Assembly (NCBI GenBank): GCA_030544235.1
Contig: CM060484.1
Span: 16,165,031-16,229,030, forward strand
Source of the DNA: Lepturacanthus savala
Lineage: Eukaryota > Chordata > Actinopteri > Scombriformes > Trichiuridae
DNA: 64,000 bases
Direction: 5' to 3'
In this document: positions 1 to 12,810 of the stretch, piece by piece
Position numbering within the stretch: position 1 is the stretch's first letter
How the letters are laid out: the number at the start of each line of letters is the position of its first letter
Notes under the pieces: generated by a model
What the model was told of the DNA's origin: nothing
The model's database searches: none
What the model saw: the letters and a program-made list of their open reading frames with translations, nothing else
Made by a program: the position numbers and the translations under genes

Positions 1-50
1 CGAGATTTCTACAGGAAAATGAGGTTATACAACTCTCGTTTCTGCTGCAG

Positions 51-1213
51 GGGCAGCAGAGCCACCGGATGGTGATCTTCGCTGCCATCTTTGTCCTGAT
101 GACACTGCTCATCCTGTATGGCTCCAACAACAGCTACGACTCCGTCTATGCTCCCTTCCACATGGCTACAAATTACGGACTCAAGAACACAGATCTGAAG
201 AAGTGGGCTGGGAAAGATGGTTATGTGCCTGTTTACGGGAACAAGGTAAATGATTAATTTCGGTCTTCATGTTATGTTATTTCTCACGTTAAATATCAGT
301 AAAGTTGATGGTGGAGGACTTTATTTTCCCCTGAGGGAAATTTGTCACAGACATCAGAGTATATAGCAGCAGATCTACAGACATTTTCTCTGTTAGCTGT
401 TGTTTTTTGCTGCCTGTTTCCACTGTAATTGCTTGTCTTTAACCCACACACATGTAAATGACATCTAAAACTATTCATTAGTCCCTGTAGTGTAAATTAT
501 TTTAGTCTTAAGCTTATTGTTCTTTGCAAGTTCTTTGCATACTAGATACTAATTTTACACAGTATATAATACACTAATCTTCATAGTATTATATTCTATT
601 CTTATTTTAATAGAACCAAAAATATTTGTTCTTTCCGGAATCTAATTCACCACCATCATCTGCTGTTTTGAGTATTTTTAATTGTACATTACATTTTAAG
701 AGGAGACAGTAGTCTGACTGATTGACATAGAGCACAGCATATCTTCTACAACTTCGGGCACCACAGGAATCAGTCAGCTTTATCAGGACAGCTGCCTTCA
801 GCCTGAGCGAAGAGAGAGAAGAACCACTCTGAAAAATATAGCTGCTCCTGCCCTGCTCCTAAGTTTGCAGATGACCTGAAAATAACTGGGGAAATATATA
901 TGATCTTAAGGGCATTTCAGGTTATAGGTTGGTGGGAATGTCATTAGTTTTGCAGGTATTTGTTTGTGCAACAGTTGTTGTGACATTTCACTAAAAAACA
1001 AAAATGTCAACCTCATTGTTTGTGCTGCTTTTGGGAAATTCAGAGGGTCACTAAGATCTGTAGGATCGATCCTCTCTGGACCAAAAATGTCTGCTCAAGA
1101 TGTTCATGTCAATTTGTCCAATAGTCATTAGAAAACAAAAAATGAGAAATTAAATTATTATATAATAATTATATAATTTAATTTATTAAATTTGTATTAG
1201 TTGTTCTGTTTAT

Positions 1214-1251
<38 letters not shown>

Positions 1252-2268
1252 TCAGCTTAACTTAAGCGTTTACCTCTAAAATTGACCTCTAGAATGTGGG
1301 AAAGTGACCCGGTCAACCTTGTTTACACTACTCGTGTCATATTTTCTTTCCAGAATATGACCTTGAGCTGTCATAGCTGTGCACTGGTGACGAGCTCCAG
1401 CCACGTACTGGGCAGTAAAGCGGGAGAGGAGATTGACCACGCAGAGTGTGTGATCCGCATGAACGATGCCCCCACGTCAGGGTTTGAGACCGACGTGGGC
1501 AACCGGACCTCGCTGAGGGTCGTAGCCCACTCCAGCGTGTTCAGGGTGGTCCGGAGGCCCAGCGAGTTCCTGCGCAGCACAGACAGCAACTCTGTGATCA
1601 TCTTCTGGGGACCCCCGAACAAGATCGGAAAGGACGCCAAAGGAACCCTGTACAGGTTGATCCAGAGGGTCAGCATGACCTACAGCAACGTATCTTGTTT
1701 CAGCGTCACGCCGGGCAAGATGCACAGATTCGACGGCCTGTTTCACAGGGAGACGGGTCGAGATAGGTGAGTGCTTTTAGGCAGATGGTACAATGTTAAT
1801 CCTGTCTAAATATGGACAAGTACAAACTCCTATTTGTGATTTTGCTGTTTTTTTCCTGCTCAGACAAAAATCTCACTCGTGGTTGAGCACAGGCTGGTTC
1901 ACCATGGTCATGGCCATTGAGATATGTGATAATATCAAGGTGTATGGGATGGTTCCACCCAGTCACTGCGGGTGAGTGTAATGATGACACTAATAAACAG
2001 ACTTATCAGGCACATTGTTACACATCACAGATCAACCTGCTGATACACTAATAATATTCAAATAATTGTGTTTTCTAGAAAGAAACCTGTCCCATCTAAG
2101 AAGATGCCGTACCACTACTATAAACCCAGGGGGCCTGATGAATGTGTAACATATCTGCAGAACGAGAGCAGCCGAAGAGGGAACCACCATCGCTTTATTA
2201 CTGAGAAACAGGTGTTTGCACGCTGGGCAAAGCAGTACAACATCACCTTCACCCATCCCAAATGGTGA
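51..2268 (+). CDS. st6galnac6: ST6GALNAC6-like alpha-2,6-sialyltransferase (5' end outside window)
   Basis: Type II Golgi sialyltransferase of the GT29 family; it should transfer sialic acid to the GalNAc residue of gangliosides and O-glycans. Coding exons are 51-245, 1354-1766, 1864-1971 and 2079-2268, and phases agree across all junctions. The first visible exon holds the membrane anchor (MVIFAAIFVLMTLLILYG) and a short stem ending DGYVPVYGNK. Exon 1354-1766 carries the long sialylmotif region (CHSCALVTSSSH through RMNDAP and DVGNRT). Exon 1864-1971 carries the short motif (KSHSWLSTGWFTMVMAIE), and the last exon carries the HHRFITEK very-short motif and ends HPKW-stop. The C-terminal PYHYYKPRGPDECVTYLQNE block is close to human ST6GALNAC6 as I recall it, which is why I prefer it to ST6GALNAC4. 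The reading frame is open from 51 upstream of the first Met, so the start lies in an earlier exon. Confidence 0.93.
1213..1251. repeat. (GATA)n microsatellite
   Basis: About nine GATA units in the st6galnac6 intron, 100 bp before the exon at 1354. A simple repeat likely to vary in length between individuals. Confidence 0.9.
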
Positions 2269-4394
2269 AACGACTGAAGAGACCCACAAAGAGATGTCTC
2301 TGCACTCAAAAAAGAAAAAAATAAGCCTGAATGAGCTTCTGCAAGCTGGACTTTATCCTAACTTTCCTGAATGAGCCTTCAAAATAGCCACAGCAAGGAA
2401 TCACCTCCAGGATTTAAAAAAAAAAAAAAAATTGGGGGAAAAATCCTTTAGTGGACCGAATGATTGAGATGTCTGAGAATGTTTTCTGTTGCAAAAGAGT
2501 GCAGAATCTCAATTTTGAGAGGTTTCTGAAATACTCTACATGGAAACGCGGCAGTCGCCTGACGAGTGCTTTTGTAAATAGAGAAGAAAATTAATTTTTA
2601 CATGTTTATATTTTTGTTATTATGAATTGAAAATGCACTTGTTTCCCATGTTGAGGTGGGATTATGTCAGTGAGATCCTCTAATTACGTATATATATATT
2701 TGTGGCTTTTCTGGCCTACAAAAAAAGAGCGCTTTCATCTGTCCGCTACACTGAATATATTCTACAGTAATTGCAGTCATTTCCAGCATATCACTTATTT
2801 AATCTAGTTACAATGAACATTGGAAGTTCATGATAAATATCTGACTAGTAAAACTGGGTGCCATTTGAAGTTTTATAACGGCAGATTTTCTGTATATTAA
2901 CACCAGAACCAGTGCTTTCCATATCTTCATTTGACATTTAAAAACGACGCTGAAATTTTAGCATCAGTATATAATTTCTATGTAAGTGGAAAAACGATTT
3001 CTATCAGGAAATATCTAACATAACTAACAATCTCAGTGAGAATTCAATGCCAGCTTATAGTATTTTTTTTTTATATTTGGTGCTACAGGCATGTTGTGAT
3101 TCATATTTTAAAACAGGTGCCACATAAGTATTCAATTGCCACAATTAGTTTGATGGATTTAATGTTTTTCAATTGAACAGTGACAAAAACAAATTTACTT
3201 TAATTTATTCTTCTTTATAATAATTGGACACATTCAGATTTCAGACGTTTTGTGGAGATGCAGTTATACTTAGTAGGACAAACGTCTAATAATGTCTGAA
3301 TGTGTGTTAATGTGAAACAAGTTGATCTACCCTCAACTTGAAAATATGACTTTATTTGTAACACTTTTGCTGCACTAGATGTTGATTTCCTTCAAGAACA
3401 TAGAATTGTTGCCTCATGAACTTGAACCTTTTTACCTCAGTGGCATTCCAGCGCATGCTGCTTAAATTCAAACGCATCACTGTCGTGTTATGTATCAGTA
3501 TGTTGGTTTTCAGACTGCACGATTCAATTAAAAGTGAAATTTTATCATAGAGCAGAGATTTCTTTTAACAATGTTGCTTTTTGCAAATTATTTTTTGAGA
3601 ATATTAATGTGGCAACCCCATTGATTTCGAGGGTAAATTAAATATTTGAAACAAGTATAACAGCATCACAACTGAAGTTTAACGCAGGTATAAAACTGTT
3701 TTCCTGGTGGTTTACTACCCGTGTTTAGCTACCCAATAATCCCGAAATTTAATTTCCATCAATCCGATTCCACCCAGAACACAACTGCAGGCCCCATTTA
3801 TACCAGACATTAAAACACATATCTCTGGATGAGGACTAAAAGAAAATGCTTTTCCACAGGGAAATTGCATGCAGCATGCATTGCAACTGGAATGTGACTG
3901 CATCCACAAGACAATCTGAGACCTACAAAAAAAGAAGATGGAACATTTTCTGTCAATGCAGACACACCTTTGAGCTATTCTTTCAAAAATCTGAATCTTG
4001 ACTCTGGTGTTTGTCAATGAAAAGTTAACTCATGAGTGTTCTGTGCCATTTGTTTGTCCATGTGCTCGTCAACTTTGCTTTTAATGAAATGTTCTGCACC
4101 ATTTATCGAAAAAACAAACATGTTTAGTTGAATCAAGCCTGTGAATAGGTAATGGATTTATATATGTACAATTTCCTGAGTCAAAGACATACAGAATGAA
4201 GACAGGATAAGATTAGGATAAATCTGGTAACTCACATCAGTGACACACTAGCACTGATGAATGTGGTATTTATGGATCTTTTACAAAAAGGCAAAATATT
4301 TAAAAAATCTAATAACAGCAAATGATGTTCATATGGTAGTTAGACGATAGGATCAACATATCTTTATTTACTTCATCTTCCATCATCAATTCTA
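2269..4394. other. st6galnac6 3' UTR and converging intergenic region
   Basis: No coding exon is seen. The first part is presumably the st6galnac6 3' UTR; an ATTAAA-type signal lies near 3528. spout1 converges from the other side and its stop is at 4395. The small ORFs here lack family features. Confidence 0.6.
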
Positions 4395-7344
4395 TCATGA
4401 ACCATTGGAAACGTTGGAAAAGGCAGCCGTGATCTTCTGTCTCAGCCCCGACATGGAAATTAATATGGCTTCCTGATTGGAAAAAATCACAATATATCAA
4501 ACATAATATATCAATATGAGCAATGGACCTATATGATCTAAGGCATTTCCTTACAGTATGAATGTGTCTTGTCCCAAGAGATATCTCTACCCTCACCTCT
4601 GTACGAATGGTCCTGCTGCCCTGACCGGGGCAGGTGTTGAGGTAAAGGTCAAATAAAACGCTGGGGTCAGTCACATCCAGGTTTTGGTCGGCGTCTACAC
4701 TGGCCTCTAATCCTTGAAGACCTCCAAAAATGACCAAGAGATGCCTGGAAAGTCAAGTTTATGTGAATGAAGTAGAATGAAATAATACGAGTACAGGTAT
4801 AAAAGTATAAAACTACCCTCTAATATTTTTGAACCTACTTGAACGGTGACAGTGTTGTGTGGTCCATGGGGCTGCCTCTCTCTGATGTGCCGATGGTCAG
4901 GTCGTACCCTTCTTTATAAGTACTCTCTGTGAAAACTGCACCTGCATCCATGAACCAACAGCAATAAGAAGAGAAAGCTACAAAGGCAGGGACCTAAAAT
5001 GCATTCTTACACAACAGGATGGATGGAAAAAAGCACTTCTTTTTTTTTTGAGTATAATCGTGTGAAGGAAACCTACTGAGACAAGACGCCAAGCGGACAC
5101 TGTAACCCCAGTAGAGACCACCTTCAGTCCTGGGTACATGAGGAGGCACCACCGTCCCTTTATACAGTTTACTCTCTGAGGAAAGACAGCCAGACACTTC
5201 ATTGTTGAGCAAAACCAACCAAAATAACTACTAAAATACACACAGAAAAAAAGATAACAGAGTGACAACAGTCTGATTTACTTATTTACCTTGATTTTGT
5301 TCCTTATTAAGCTGCACTGTGACTCTCAGTCCAGCCTGCAGCTGTTTGTCAATCTTAACTTCCTGGGAGGAGCACATAGACATACCTTAATTTATATTCA
5401 CGGCACACATCAAACAAAGCTTTTAACAAGATGGTAAGATTATTACCTTCCTCGTTCCACAGTTGACTAGTGAACCTTTTCCTTGCTTGCTTGGCCGGTC
5501 AAGGACGACTCCTTCCCGATACTCTGATTCCTCATCTATCCTCATGTGGTGAGGACTGTCCAAAGGGTTCAGCAATCCTGGAAAAACAAGGAAAAAGTGT
5601 CTCTTTTTACAAGCCTCTTTATATGTGGTACTACACTGCAGTTTCTACCTAGATTTAACATTTAAATAAATACACCCTCCGTATTAACATACAGATTCAA
5701 TAGAGACACGAGTCTTTTATGACACTTCTGTAGGAGTAAAATGTATACATTTTGTTCAGAGAATAAGTGGCAATATAGAATTTAATTGCCAAATACACAG
5801 AGATTCTGTAAATTAATCTACAAACATGATTGATTGTGAGGCAGGAAGTAGGTAGCATACACCCAGGCCTAAATTAGGAAAGAAAAGAAGGGGCTCTGCG
5901 TACAGTAAATGTTTCCAGGTAGTAGAGTACTTGAAGGGGGATAAAAAAGGTACTACTGATAAATAGAAGTAATTACAAGTCAAATTATTTCAAAACTACC
6001 TGCATACTGCAAGTCTTTGTGCTTTGGGAAAAACCACTTGCGCAGATACCTGTTGGGAGAACAAAAGCTTTGAATCACAGTCCGATAAAACAGGTTTATT
6101 CTGGTGATCTGATCAGTTTATATCATGGTCCGACTTACTGTGGACACTCGAGGTACTGAAGTATTCTGGCAAGCTGAACACAAGCACGACCTTTCTTCCC
6201 AATACCATTAAACTCTCCTTCAACGCTCCTGCAGGATAAAGGCAAAGGGGCAAAACGCAGATTCTACATTAGTGTTCTCATAGCGTGATGCTGATAAATA
6301 CACTAGAGAGCGTTTTCCAAGATGCTGACTTACGCGACATCTTCCCCTTGTTCGTCAAAGACAATGATCTCATCCACACTGAACACCACGCAGGCCCGAG
6401 CGATCTGTCCGGCCAGGTATGTACGAAGCTCAGCGGACTGAGCGTTATCCAGGACAGAGCCTGGCAGAGCCACGCTCACTGTGTAAGCCCGACCTAAGGA
6501 TACAGATCACAAGTTACAGCATGTTACATCACTCTAGTCACAGTTGTACTTTGGGCTGGAAGATATGGATAAATATCCCAAAAGATAATACTTATGCCAT
6601 ATTACAATATCCAAAATCTAAGACAGTGTCTCATATCACAATATCAACATATTACCCAGTCCTAGTTGTACGAGCTAAACACAAACCATGGAAGGAGTTA
6701 CCTTTTGTATTCTGGCTTTGCTCATTGGTCGCTTTCTCTGCAGCCTCTTGCTGTTTCTGCTTCTCGAGACGTTTGATCAACTTGGCCTCTTTCCTTCGCT
6801 TCTTGGCCTCTTTTACTGTCGTTAAGGGACAAGCATCTATTAATCAAATGAACCAATCATCCACACCTGTAAGGTGAGAGGCACTCGCTACGTCTACATG
6901 GAATCGCTAATTAAAGCAAAAGCACACGTCATACAATGTATACTTGGTATTATTTATGTTTATTCTTGATATATTGCGTTATGGATATATGCAAGTATAA
7001 GTACATATAGTGGGGTCAAACTCTGTTACAGTACACGCCACCCACGAACAACAACGCTTTAAAACCCTTACATGTGATTTTAAGAACTCCAAAATGAGCG
7101 TAACTTTAACTGTAGCCTGTAACACTGAGAGCTGTTAGCTACGTGTAGCTAGCTGACTTTAGCTGTTTACTCACGTTCTGCTTTCTTTTTCTTCCAGTCC
7201 AGCGCCTCCTCCGGCTGTAAGAGAGACAACCCGGTTATATAACATATAACCTTACAACAAACTATGTAACTTAATATAAAATACACGAAACAGCACCTGG
7301 GAGGACACACTTTTGGGTCTTTTCATGGGAACGACGGTAGACAT
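4395..7344 (-). CDS. spout1: SPOUT-domain RNA methyltransferase 1 (C9orf114/CENP-32)
   Basis: SPOUT-class, SAM-dependent methyltransferase; the human protein is linked to 28S rRNA methylation and to kinetochore/spindle function. Twelve exons read on the minus strand: 7344-7297, 7214-7175, 6815-6702, 6493-6334, 6228-6139, 6049-6000, 5577-5447, 5362-5290, 5175-5077, 4935-4839, 4744-4597 and 4472-4395. All have GT/AG borders and matching phase. The N terminus is MSTVVPMKRPKSVSSQ, followed by a long basic helix rich in Lys/Arg/Glu in exon 3. The conserved core starts at RAYTVSVALPGSVLDNAQ and includes DEIIVFDEQGEDVA and ARILQYLECPQYLRKWFFPKH. LLNPLDSPHHMR and the late LLVIFGGLQGLEASVDAD complete the trefoil-knot region, and the protein ends FSNVSNGS. 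An ETS-like ACTTCCGG at about 7378-7385 lies just upstream of the start, typical of a housekeeping promoter. Confidence 0.94.
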
Positions 7345-7897
7345 GATGTTGGCACCAGCAACACGTGAAGTTTATTGACTTCCGGGTCGCTATCCATATT
7401 TCAAAATAAAAGGCGGTCGGACACGTCTATATATTTTTTAACAATTAATACTTCATCCTTCTTTATTTAAATTAATAAATGAATATAAATAAAAAAACTA
7501 TATATATTTCAAATAAATGAAATATGTGCAGACATAGTTTCAAAATGTTCACATGGAAACTAAAAGATACTAAACAACTTTGCAATGTTCAACTGACCAA
7601 GTGGAAGATTCTTGATTGGTCTTTATTCTGGTGACATGCAAAATGTGTCAAAAAAAAAGTAGCTATGGTGGTTTTACAAAAAAACTTTATTGAACTTTTT
7701 TCCCCACTTTCCAGGACAAATGACTGCACATTTCTTGAGAATATTGACAAAATGGTGTGTGTGCGTGTGTGTGTGCATCAATTTAACACAAACAACCTCG
7801 GTCAGTTTAATTAACCTGGTTAAATCTGTTTTTTTATTATTATTTTAGAGTTTTTTAATGCATATCAGCCTGATCCTGCTTCACATCGTGGGCTGTT
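7345..7897. other. spout1 promoter side and kyat1-A 3' flank
   Basis: About 550 bp without coding sequence. It holds the proximal spout1 upstream region with an ETS-like site, AT-rich DNA and a short (GT)n run near 7753-7773. The kyat1-A stop is at 7898-7900 and AT-rich sequence that could serve for polyadenylation follows. Confidence 0.55.
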
Positions 7898-10800
7898 TTA
7901 CTTTCTGATCCACTTTTTCAAGACGTCTTCTGCTGCGTCCAGTGTGGAGTCCTCCTTTCAGACATAAGGAGTGTGAGAGAGCCTGGGTTAGAAGGACTGA
8001 TTTATTAACGATTAAATTTGATTTGACATATGATATTTTGTCTACCTTGACAAAACAGAATCTGATGTATTTATCGAAGTCCTTTCTGTGCTCTGGACTG
8101 TAGAATGTAGAGACAGGGATTGTTGCCAAACCCTGCAAAAAAAAGATTAAATAGGTCAACACATCACTTAATCAAATGTTACCCAATCAAAAAATGATGC
8201 TGATCCCATCAACAGTTTTTCCCTGTCTTCAAAAGACACCACAACACATATTATTGCTTTAGATGGATACATTTTATAGACAAATTTCATGTTTTACCTT
8301 CTCTTTAATTAGCCATTTCACAAATTTTAAGTCATAGGGTTCATCCTCAGTGCTCTGCTGGTCATTGAAATCCACTTCTGTCAAGGAGCGAAATTAAAGT
8401 CAGTCAGATATGCTACAAACACAAATATGCAGAAACTGCTCAAACTGCAAATGTCTTCGCAGTGGTTTGCAGCTCCAAACACGATTGGTATTTTGTTGTT
8501 TTAAAATACTTTTTACTGGACTATTCTTGCGTTATGTTCTTCAAAAAAGGTACAATAACACAAAAATAAGAGCCAGGTAAACATCATCACTTTCCAAAAA
8601 GAGATATGATTTCTGCATGTATCTTTGAAAGCAATGATGGCATGATGATGAGGAAGGAAATACGGTGAATCGATACCACTGTATATCCTTACTAATGACA
8701 CTCACTGATGGAGGAGATGTCTGTGATCATGAAGTAGCCTCCCTCTGGCATGATGGGCTGCAGACCTACACTCTGGAGACATGAGGCCAGCTTCTTCCTC
8801 TTGTGCTGCAGCATGGCAGGCAGCTGCTGGAAGTAGCTCTCTGGAGTCCCCAACACCTTGTATTCTCGCTCAAATCCACGAGCTACGGCCTCCTGATGAG
8901 GACGGGTGGATGAATGATTAAAAATAAGATACCACTACATTTTGTTTTTACACCTAAACACTCTTGAAAACCTCTGGAGGAAAATAGATGGTCACAAGTC
9001 ATCAAACAAAGCTGAGCTACTCCAGTTCTTGCACAAGGAGTGGAATAAAGTCACCCAAGAACAATGGTAAAGACGAGTGAAAACGTATTGTTTTAAAATT
9101 AATTTAATCTTGTTTCTTTGCATCGTTTGAGGTCTGAAAACATTTCTTCTTTATCGTTTTAGTTATTTTGACCATTTGTCATTTTCTGCAAATAAATGCT
9201 CTAAATGATAATAGTTTTTATTTGTAATTTGGGGGAAATGTCAAACAAAAATGTTCCTTTTGTCCAAACACATACCTATAAGTAGTAAAATCAGAAAAAA
9301 TAATAATTTAGCAGTGGTCTTTTAATCAATCTATTGACTTTATGGTACAAAAAAGGCAGGAAGATTGATTTGCATTCAAGAATCAAGACCAGATTTAGCT
9401 GCAGCTTTTTGCAAAGGATTATAATGATAGTTATTATCTAAATATTCAAAGATGTACATTGTCCTAAGACAAGTGACTATGTGTTTACCTGGGCAGCGGT
9501 TGCACAATCATAAACAGACATCTGGTGCATAGCTCTCATATGTTTGATGATACATCCAGAGCTGATAGCCCAGCCAACCTGAAAAGAAGATCACATGTTC
9601 TCATAAAAGTGTAGTGTAAAAAGTGTAACTGAATAATGTGTACCCTGCTGCTCGGAACATCTGTCCTCTACCTTCCAGCCAGTAGCACTGAAGGTTTTTC
9701 CAGCGCTGCCGATGGTGATGGTTCGTTCCCACATGCCAGGCAGGCTGGCTGTCAATAACACAGCAAACGTCATTCATAATGCTCCTTGTTCGTTTGTGAG
9801 AATCCTGCTGACTGCTTGTACAGGGTCTCACCGATCTTTACATGCTTGGCTCCATCGTACGTCAGCCACTCGTAGACCTCGTCGCTGATGCACAGAGCGT
9901 CATGTTTGATGCACAGGTCAGCGATCATTTGGAGCTCTTCAGTCTTGTAGACCTGTAACAGACATGGATGCATTAACATGCAATGACACATTATATTCAG
10001 TACAAAACAGAAAAAGGCCTCTATCCTACCTTGCCTAACGGGTTGTTAGGAGTATTAATAACAATGGCTTTTGTGCGTGAGTTGAATTTTTCAGCCAACT
10101 CCTCAGCAGAAAGAACCCAGTCTGCACTGGACAGGCCGGCGGTGCCCTCAGCTCTCTGTTATTAAAGAGCAGAGAAAAGAGAGGTTGAATAATAAATGCC
10201 CACATAAACAATGACTAGAGAGATTTTTCTTTAAATGAGGCTCTCAAAACTCATTTGGAAAAGCTTGTAACAATCACTCACTGGCCTCAGAGGTACATAT
10301 ACGGCCTTTCCTCCTGCTAACTTCACCATCGGCTGGTAGCAGTCGAAGAACGGCTCCACGATTATCACCTAAAATATTAAAAAAAAAAGTTTTCTATACG
10401 TGCTTATTCCTCATTAGGGTCACATGGTCTGTTGGAGCCAATCCCAGCACGTTACGGCAAGAGGCAGGGATACACCCCAGATGGTCACCAGCCAATCGTG
10501 GGGCACACACACCATTCACTCACACCTATGGGCAATTTAGAGTTGCCAATTAACCTCAGCATGTTTTTGGACTGTGGGAGGAAGCCGGAGTACCTGGTGA
10601 AAACCCACGAAGACACGGGGAGAACATGCAAACTCCACACAGAAAGGTCCCAGACCCAGGACCAAGGAGGTCTTGAACCTGTGACCTTCTTGCTGTGAGG
10701 CAACAGCGCTAACCCCTGCTCCACCGTGTCGCCCAGGGCCAATTGTAAAGATCATATATATGTATCTGCATATTATTATTATTGCCTCTCCACTCATAAT

Positions 10801-12623
10801 AGTGCTGGTGACAATTTGCTAAGATTTTTAAACAGAATTTAAAAATATGCTGATGCTGAAAAAAAATATGTTATATTGTTGTTAACGTCTAATTATTATA
10901 AATGTTGCAGAAAACATTGAAAATCATCACAAATATCTAAAGACTCATACAAGAATATGCTGATAACTACTATTAACAGTTTGGTTTAATGGATTTTTCA
11001 AAGATTAGAATCTATGGTTTTGTGTTGCTATGCTAAATATTAAACAACAGGAAGTACAGGAAAGTAATGACGGATGTACTTCAACAAAGGAAATTCAGGA
11101 AAAACAGAAACTTTCCTGTTTTTAAACAACCGTCGTGGTTTTGATTTTGGAGTTAACGAAGTCGTACGAAGACAACGTGACAGGCGTGTCTCCTTTAAGT
11201 TCAAACATTTATTCGCTTTCCCGTCCCTCAATAAATCAACACAAGCTCTTGAGGGGCCACAGAAAATTAAGTGCCGGGCCAGATTTAGCCCACGGGCCTT
11301 GAATTGGACACATATGCTTTAGGTCTTTGCTTGTATTTTGCCATGTGCTTGGTGGGTACATTTTGTCATCTACAAAGTAAATTTGGCAATTTTTTAAAAT
11401 ATTTTTTTTTTGCCTATTGAGTTTTGCCTTTGACAATCATACATTTTGCAGAAAGCTTGATTTTCGTACCTCATCACCTTCACCGACCAGTGCCTGAAAC
11501 GCACAGAACAGAGCCTGGTAAGCTCCGACTGTGACCAACACGTCTTCAAGAGGATCGATCTCATGTCCAACAACCCTGCTGAAGAATTTAGCCAGACTTT
11601 TAACAAGAGGGGGGTGGCCCTGAGGAAAGAAATGGGATGAAATATCCTGTTAAAACCTGCATAAAATGACAGACACCATATTTTACTACAGCATAAAACT
11701 AGCTACTTACGAAGGCGCGGGTATACTGGTGCATTGATGGCCCTCCACTCACGGCCTCACAAAATGCCTCCTGGATGTATTTAGGAGGAGAGAAGTCAGG
11801 AAACCCCTGTCCAAGGTTCACCACTTTATAGTCTGCAGCCAGTTGTGTGAGTTCAACCCTGTTGATACAAAGCAGCTGGTGAAACTCTGTAATAATGTTA
11901 GATAAGAAGCATAATGGATTAATAAGTTATATATTCCCTATCTGTGATGACATCTGTGCACCTAGTGTTATTTAGTCAAATCAGAGTGACAAATAATTGA
12001 TGAATAAAGCAAATCTATAAATGATCATGGTTATATCTGAGATTAAACTAAAATCAGAGTTATTTCCATTTTCAAGCGGTTATTATAATATGTTATATAC
12101 CTGTTAGTATAAATTTATTATCATAAATACTTCGAGCTCACAATGATGTCTTAAGCTTCTGCTTCAGCTTCTATTCAGTTTACTATCATGTATGATGCAG
12201 AAAAGTATTTTAAAAAATCACCTAATTTAAGAGACGACAACCAGCAAATATTTTTGTAACAAATGATCCCCAATTATCAAAATAGTTACTGATTAACTGA
12301 CTTATCGTTGCAGCTCTATAATTAAGATTGTCTGCTTTTTTGCCAAGGTGAGGAACATGACCTCGCAATGCAAAGTGTCCAGCAGCTTCCAAAAAAACCC
12401 CACGAGTTTCAACAAACACCCCAAACGCTCCTCTGGGGTTTCATGATCCATTTCGAATGCTTTAAAAACACCGACTAGCTTATGCATCACTACAGGTTGA
12501 TACGAGTTATCTGCGGCCTATAAACTCACAGCTCAGGTGTCAAAAGTTCACCTGTGCCATTATCACTTACCACACGTTTTTACCCACATTGTGTGTTCTG
12601 AGTGAGCCAAGTGGTCCAGACAT
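7898..12623 (-). CDS. kyat1: Kynurenine aminotransferase 1, tandem copy A
   Basis: PLP-dependent fold-type I aminotransferase (glutamine transaminase K / cysteine-S-conjugate beta-lyase) that makes kynurenic acid. Twelve exons: 12623-12571, 11858-11711, 11619-11470, 10368-10282, 10155-10030, 9952-9832, 9748-9672, 9578-9489, 8892-8706, 8377-8298, 8132-8046 and 7954-7898. They total 1263 nt, or 420 aa, close to human KYAT1. Visible landmarks: W18, NLGQGFPDF (32-40), HQYT with Y63, NTPNNPLGK (180-188), SDEVYEW with Y215, SAGKTFSATGWK with the PLP lysine K246, and KYIRFCFV with R397. Exon 8 has diverged from copy B: it reads SVYDC where B and the human enzyme have an aromatic-His pair. The C terminus EDSTLDAAEDVLKKW also resembles KYAT3; I chose KYAT1 because of EPFFDCY and the position next to spout1. 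Confidence 0.93.
10415..10737. repeat. Dispersed teleost repeat in kyat1-A intron 3
   Basis: A repeat very common in teleost genomes, recognised by its core (TTTGGACTGTGGGAGGAAGC, then GGGGAGAACATGCAAACTCC) and its ending CACCGTGTCGCCC. A second copy sits in the same intron of kyat1-B (22585-22926), and a short inverted fragment is at about 39065-39140. Its presence at equivalent positions in both kyat1 genes implies insertion before the gene duplication. Confidence 0.85.
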
Positions 12624-12710
12624 AATTCGCTGAAATGTCGCTCCTCTTTTTGCCAGCAGCAGATAGTTGCGGTTCTAGATTCCTTTTATATCGGAGGTCA
12701 CAGGGCATCT
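12624..12710 (-). promoter_or_regulatory. TATA-type promoter of kyat1-A
   Basis: On the minus strand a TATAAAAG motif occupies 12690-12683, about 60 bp upstream of the ATG at 12623. That would place transcription start near 12655-12660 and give a very short 5' UTR. A TTTCAG acceptor-like sequence just before the ATG (12635-12630) matches the one in copy B, so a spliced leader from further upstream cannot be excluded. Confidence 0.5.
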
Positions 12711-12810
12711 CCACGCCTCCTTCTTCCAACCTTATCTAACCATTGTACGGGACACTTGTCACTGTCAAAATAAGTGACAAATAAACTGCTCAGTTCGGCC
12801 AACAACTGGC

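Noticed and set aside
1371..1746. Minus-strand ORFs over st6galnac6 exon 1354-1766
   Set aside because: Shadows of the sialyltransferase frame, which has the sialylmotif and correct splice phase.
10432..10797. ORFs across the intron-3 repeat (both strands)
   Set aside because: The same frames recur in the second repeat copy at 22650-23170. They belong to the dispersed repeat and are not genes.
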